A stretch of 15,523 nt of DNA, taken from NCBI GenBank assembly GCA_002311865.1, contig DBZV01000162.1:477-15999 (forward strand), written 5' to 3'. The notes below the pieces were generated by a model that ran no database searches, had not been told where the DNA came from, and worked only from the letters and a program-made list of their open reading frames with translations. The position numbers were made by a program, and so were the translations under genes. Source of the stretch: Dehalococcoidia bacterium UBA1151. GTDB taxonomy: Bacteria; Chloroflexota; Dehalococcoidia; Lucifugimonadales; Lucifugimonadaceae. The stretch's first letter is position 1, and every line of letters begins with the position of its first letter. Shown piece after piece: positions 14,547-15,523 of this stretch.

Positions 14547-15523
14547 CCGGCTTCGGCGAAGTAGATTTCCGACCAGGGGTGGGCGTCCTTTGCGATTACC
14601 TTGCTCGCGCCAGATAGCGGGTTGTACTCGCCGGGTAGATAGCCGGTGGCAAGCCGTGATGTGAGGCCGGCTGATCTAGACATTAGCGTCATTGCAGACG
14701 CGAAATCCAGCGCAGTGCCGTCTGCTTCGCCAAATATGAACTCGTCGAGCGGTGCGTTTGGCGCCAGCTGCGACGGTGCGTCTTCAGCGTAGCCAAGCTG
14801 ATGAAGGTACGAGACGATGCGCGACGCTTTCTCGAACGACGTTTCTGCATCGCCGATGATCTCGCCGGTCAGGCCGTGTATCGAACTCAGATCACCGGGG
14901 ATGTGCGCGTATTCAGCGCCCTGCCAGACCGATCGGTCGAGCGCAAGGTCGCTGGAGCTGAATTTCGGCTCGCTGGAGACGATTTGATAGATCGAGCCCT
15001 CCTGAATGTCGGGCTGGAACTTGTCGTTGCCCGGTAGTGAAGCTGCAACCGGTTCGTAGCCGGTCAGCACCTCATCGTTGAGCGCAACCTGCGGGAAGAA
15101 TGTCTGCAGGTAGCGATCTTCATCGTCGGCTCCATGCCGGGTTGGGACGATTGGTCGATCAGGCACCATCCCATCCTGCACGGTGGCGTACCACTTGCCA
15201 TACCCGGATGTGCCGTCGTTGGAGTCGAACTTGTCGTAGGTGCGGCCGCGCCAGTAGCTGGCGACACCGGAGCGGACGTACATAATGGCGTCGTCCGGAT
15301 CGTCAAACTGTGGCGGCTCAAGTGGCAGGCCCACGCGAGCGGTGAGGGATAGATCTTCGTCACCGAGTTCGATTGGCGAGGTGAGTTCGCCGTCTAATTC
15401 GGCGAGATACTGGTCGGAAATGCGGCCGAATCCGTTGTTTGGATTATTGGCGTCGAAGGGTGCGTTTAGATCACCGACACCACGCTGAGCTAGTTGCTCC
15501 CTGGCTTTTCGGGCCGCCTCCGG
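14354..15523 (-). CDS. Transglutaminase-like (TgpA-type) protein, N-terminal part missing, frameshifted
   Basis: The frame is open from the right edge with no credible start, so the N-terminus lies outside the window. In TgpA-like proteins this is a multi-span membrane domain. The visible part starts with a charged linker, then S-Y-W-R-G-R-T-Y-D and a papain-like transglutaminase core. The His site is intact (D-A-H-P-W-S-E, His codon 14579-14581) and is followed by G-W-V-P-F-D-P. Where the family has G-x-C-x-x-(F/Y)-A, this protein reads G-T-A-L-D-F-A: the nucleophilic Cys is Ala (codon GCG, 14711-14713). After F-D-P the frame goes out of phase (about 14530), and the last roughly 58 codons down to 14354 are probably not native sequence. 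Function is likely cell-envelope related, but catalysis by the usual mechanism is not expected. Confidence 0.7.
   Translation of the reverse strand, partial: PEAARKAREQLAQRGVGDLNAPFDANNPNNGFGRISDQYLAELDGELTSPIELGDEDLSLTARVGLPLEPPQFDDPDDAIMYVRSGVASYWRGRTYDKFDSNDGTSGYGKWYATVQDGMVPDRPIVPTRHGADDEDRYLQTFFPQVALNDEVLTGYEPVAASLPGNDKFQPDIQEGSIYQIVSSEPKFSSSDLALDRSVWQGAEYAHIPGDLSSIHGLTGEIIGDAETSFEKASRIVSYLHQLGYAEDAPSQLAPNAPLDEFIFGEADGTALDFASAMTLMSRSAGLTSRLATGYLPGEYNPLSGASKVIAKDAHPWSEIYFAEAGWVPFDPPRALTFHRNQAHLPEPDSSTSRNCLTFALVITWPPQQHRPPSQSSTPFDRSLRTFST
14529..14531 (-). other. Probable one-base deletion (frameshift) in the transglutaminase-like gene
   Basis: On the minus strand the sequence reads TTCGACCCACCCCGCGCC. 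Adding one C to the CCC run gives F-D-P-T-P-R-P-D-L-P, the canonical motif after the transglutaminase core, and joins the core to the membrane-DUF4129 part in one frame. A homopolymer error in the assembly and a real inactivating mutation both fit. Confidence 0.7.

Noticed and set aside
1..15523. Mobile element, CRISPR array, tRNA or rRNA
   Set aside because: No transposase or integrase, no regularly spaced repeats, and no tRNA or rRNA-like segments were seen by eye; a tRNAscan or Rfam run would be decisive.

Overview
The window looks like a fragment of a Chloroflexota genome, probably a marine SAR202/Dehalococcoidia-type bacterium. This is inferred from moderately high GC, the mix of gene families (CehA/McbA metallohydrolase, several D-2-hydroxyacid dehydrogenases, corrinoid one-carbon genes, a TgpA-like transglutaminase) and a lipoprotein leader with a twin-arginine motif. 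There is no rRNA, tRNA, CRISPR array or transposase, so the taxonomic call is tentative.

Left part (1-4018, all on the minus strand). At the edge is the first part of an exported lipoprotein gene that starts at 97 and runs off the window. Its roughly 230 bp leader has a consensus -35/-10 pair, a perfect 11-bp-arm inverted repeat and a second hairpin next to the ribosome binding site. Upstream of it lie a D-2-hydroxyacid dehydrogenase and a large CehA/McbA-type metallohydrolase with a histidine-rich C-terminus.

Centre (4226-13847, all on the plus strand). Ten closely spaced genes look like one operon for corrinoid-dependent methyl-group catabolism: (1) a MetF-type methylenetetrahydrofolate reductase fused to a cysteine-rich MetV-like domain; (2) a pterin-binding methyltransferase (MeTr/CmuB/MtgA type); (3) a small PF13769 'virulence factor' family protein with a probable CTG start; (4) a homocysteine S-methyltransferase; (5) an unknown 225-aa protein; (6) a UroD/MtaA-type zinc methyltransferase; (7) a corrinoid protein; (8) an unknown 88-aa four-cysteine protein; (9) a ferredoxin/ASKHA reductive activator of corrinoid proteins; (10) a D-2-hydroxyacid dehydrogenase. 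Inferred scheme: a methyl group passes from an unidentified donor to the corrinoid protein through the UroD-type enzyme. The activator rescues Co(II). The pterin methyltransferase moves the methyl group to tetrahydrofolate, MetF-MetV oxidises it, and the homocysteine methyltransferase gives a second exit to methionine. The set resembles a chloromethane (cmu) or O-demethylase system with CmuA split into two genes. No MttB-, MtaB- or MtgB-type substrate enzyme is visible, so the methyl donor is unknown.

Right part (13875-15523, minus strand, converging on the operon). This is a membrane-anchored transglutaminase-like protein with a DUF4129-like tail, running off the right edge. It is broken by an apparent one-base deletion, and its catalytic cysteine is replaced by alanine.
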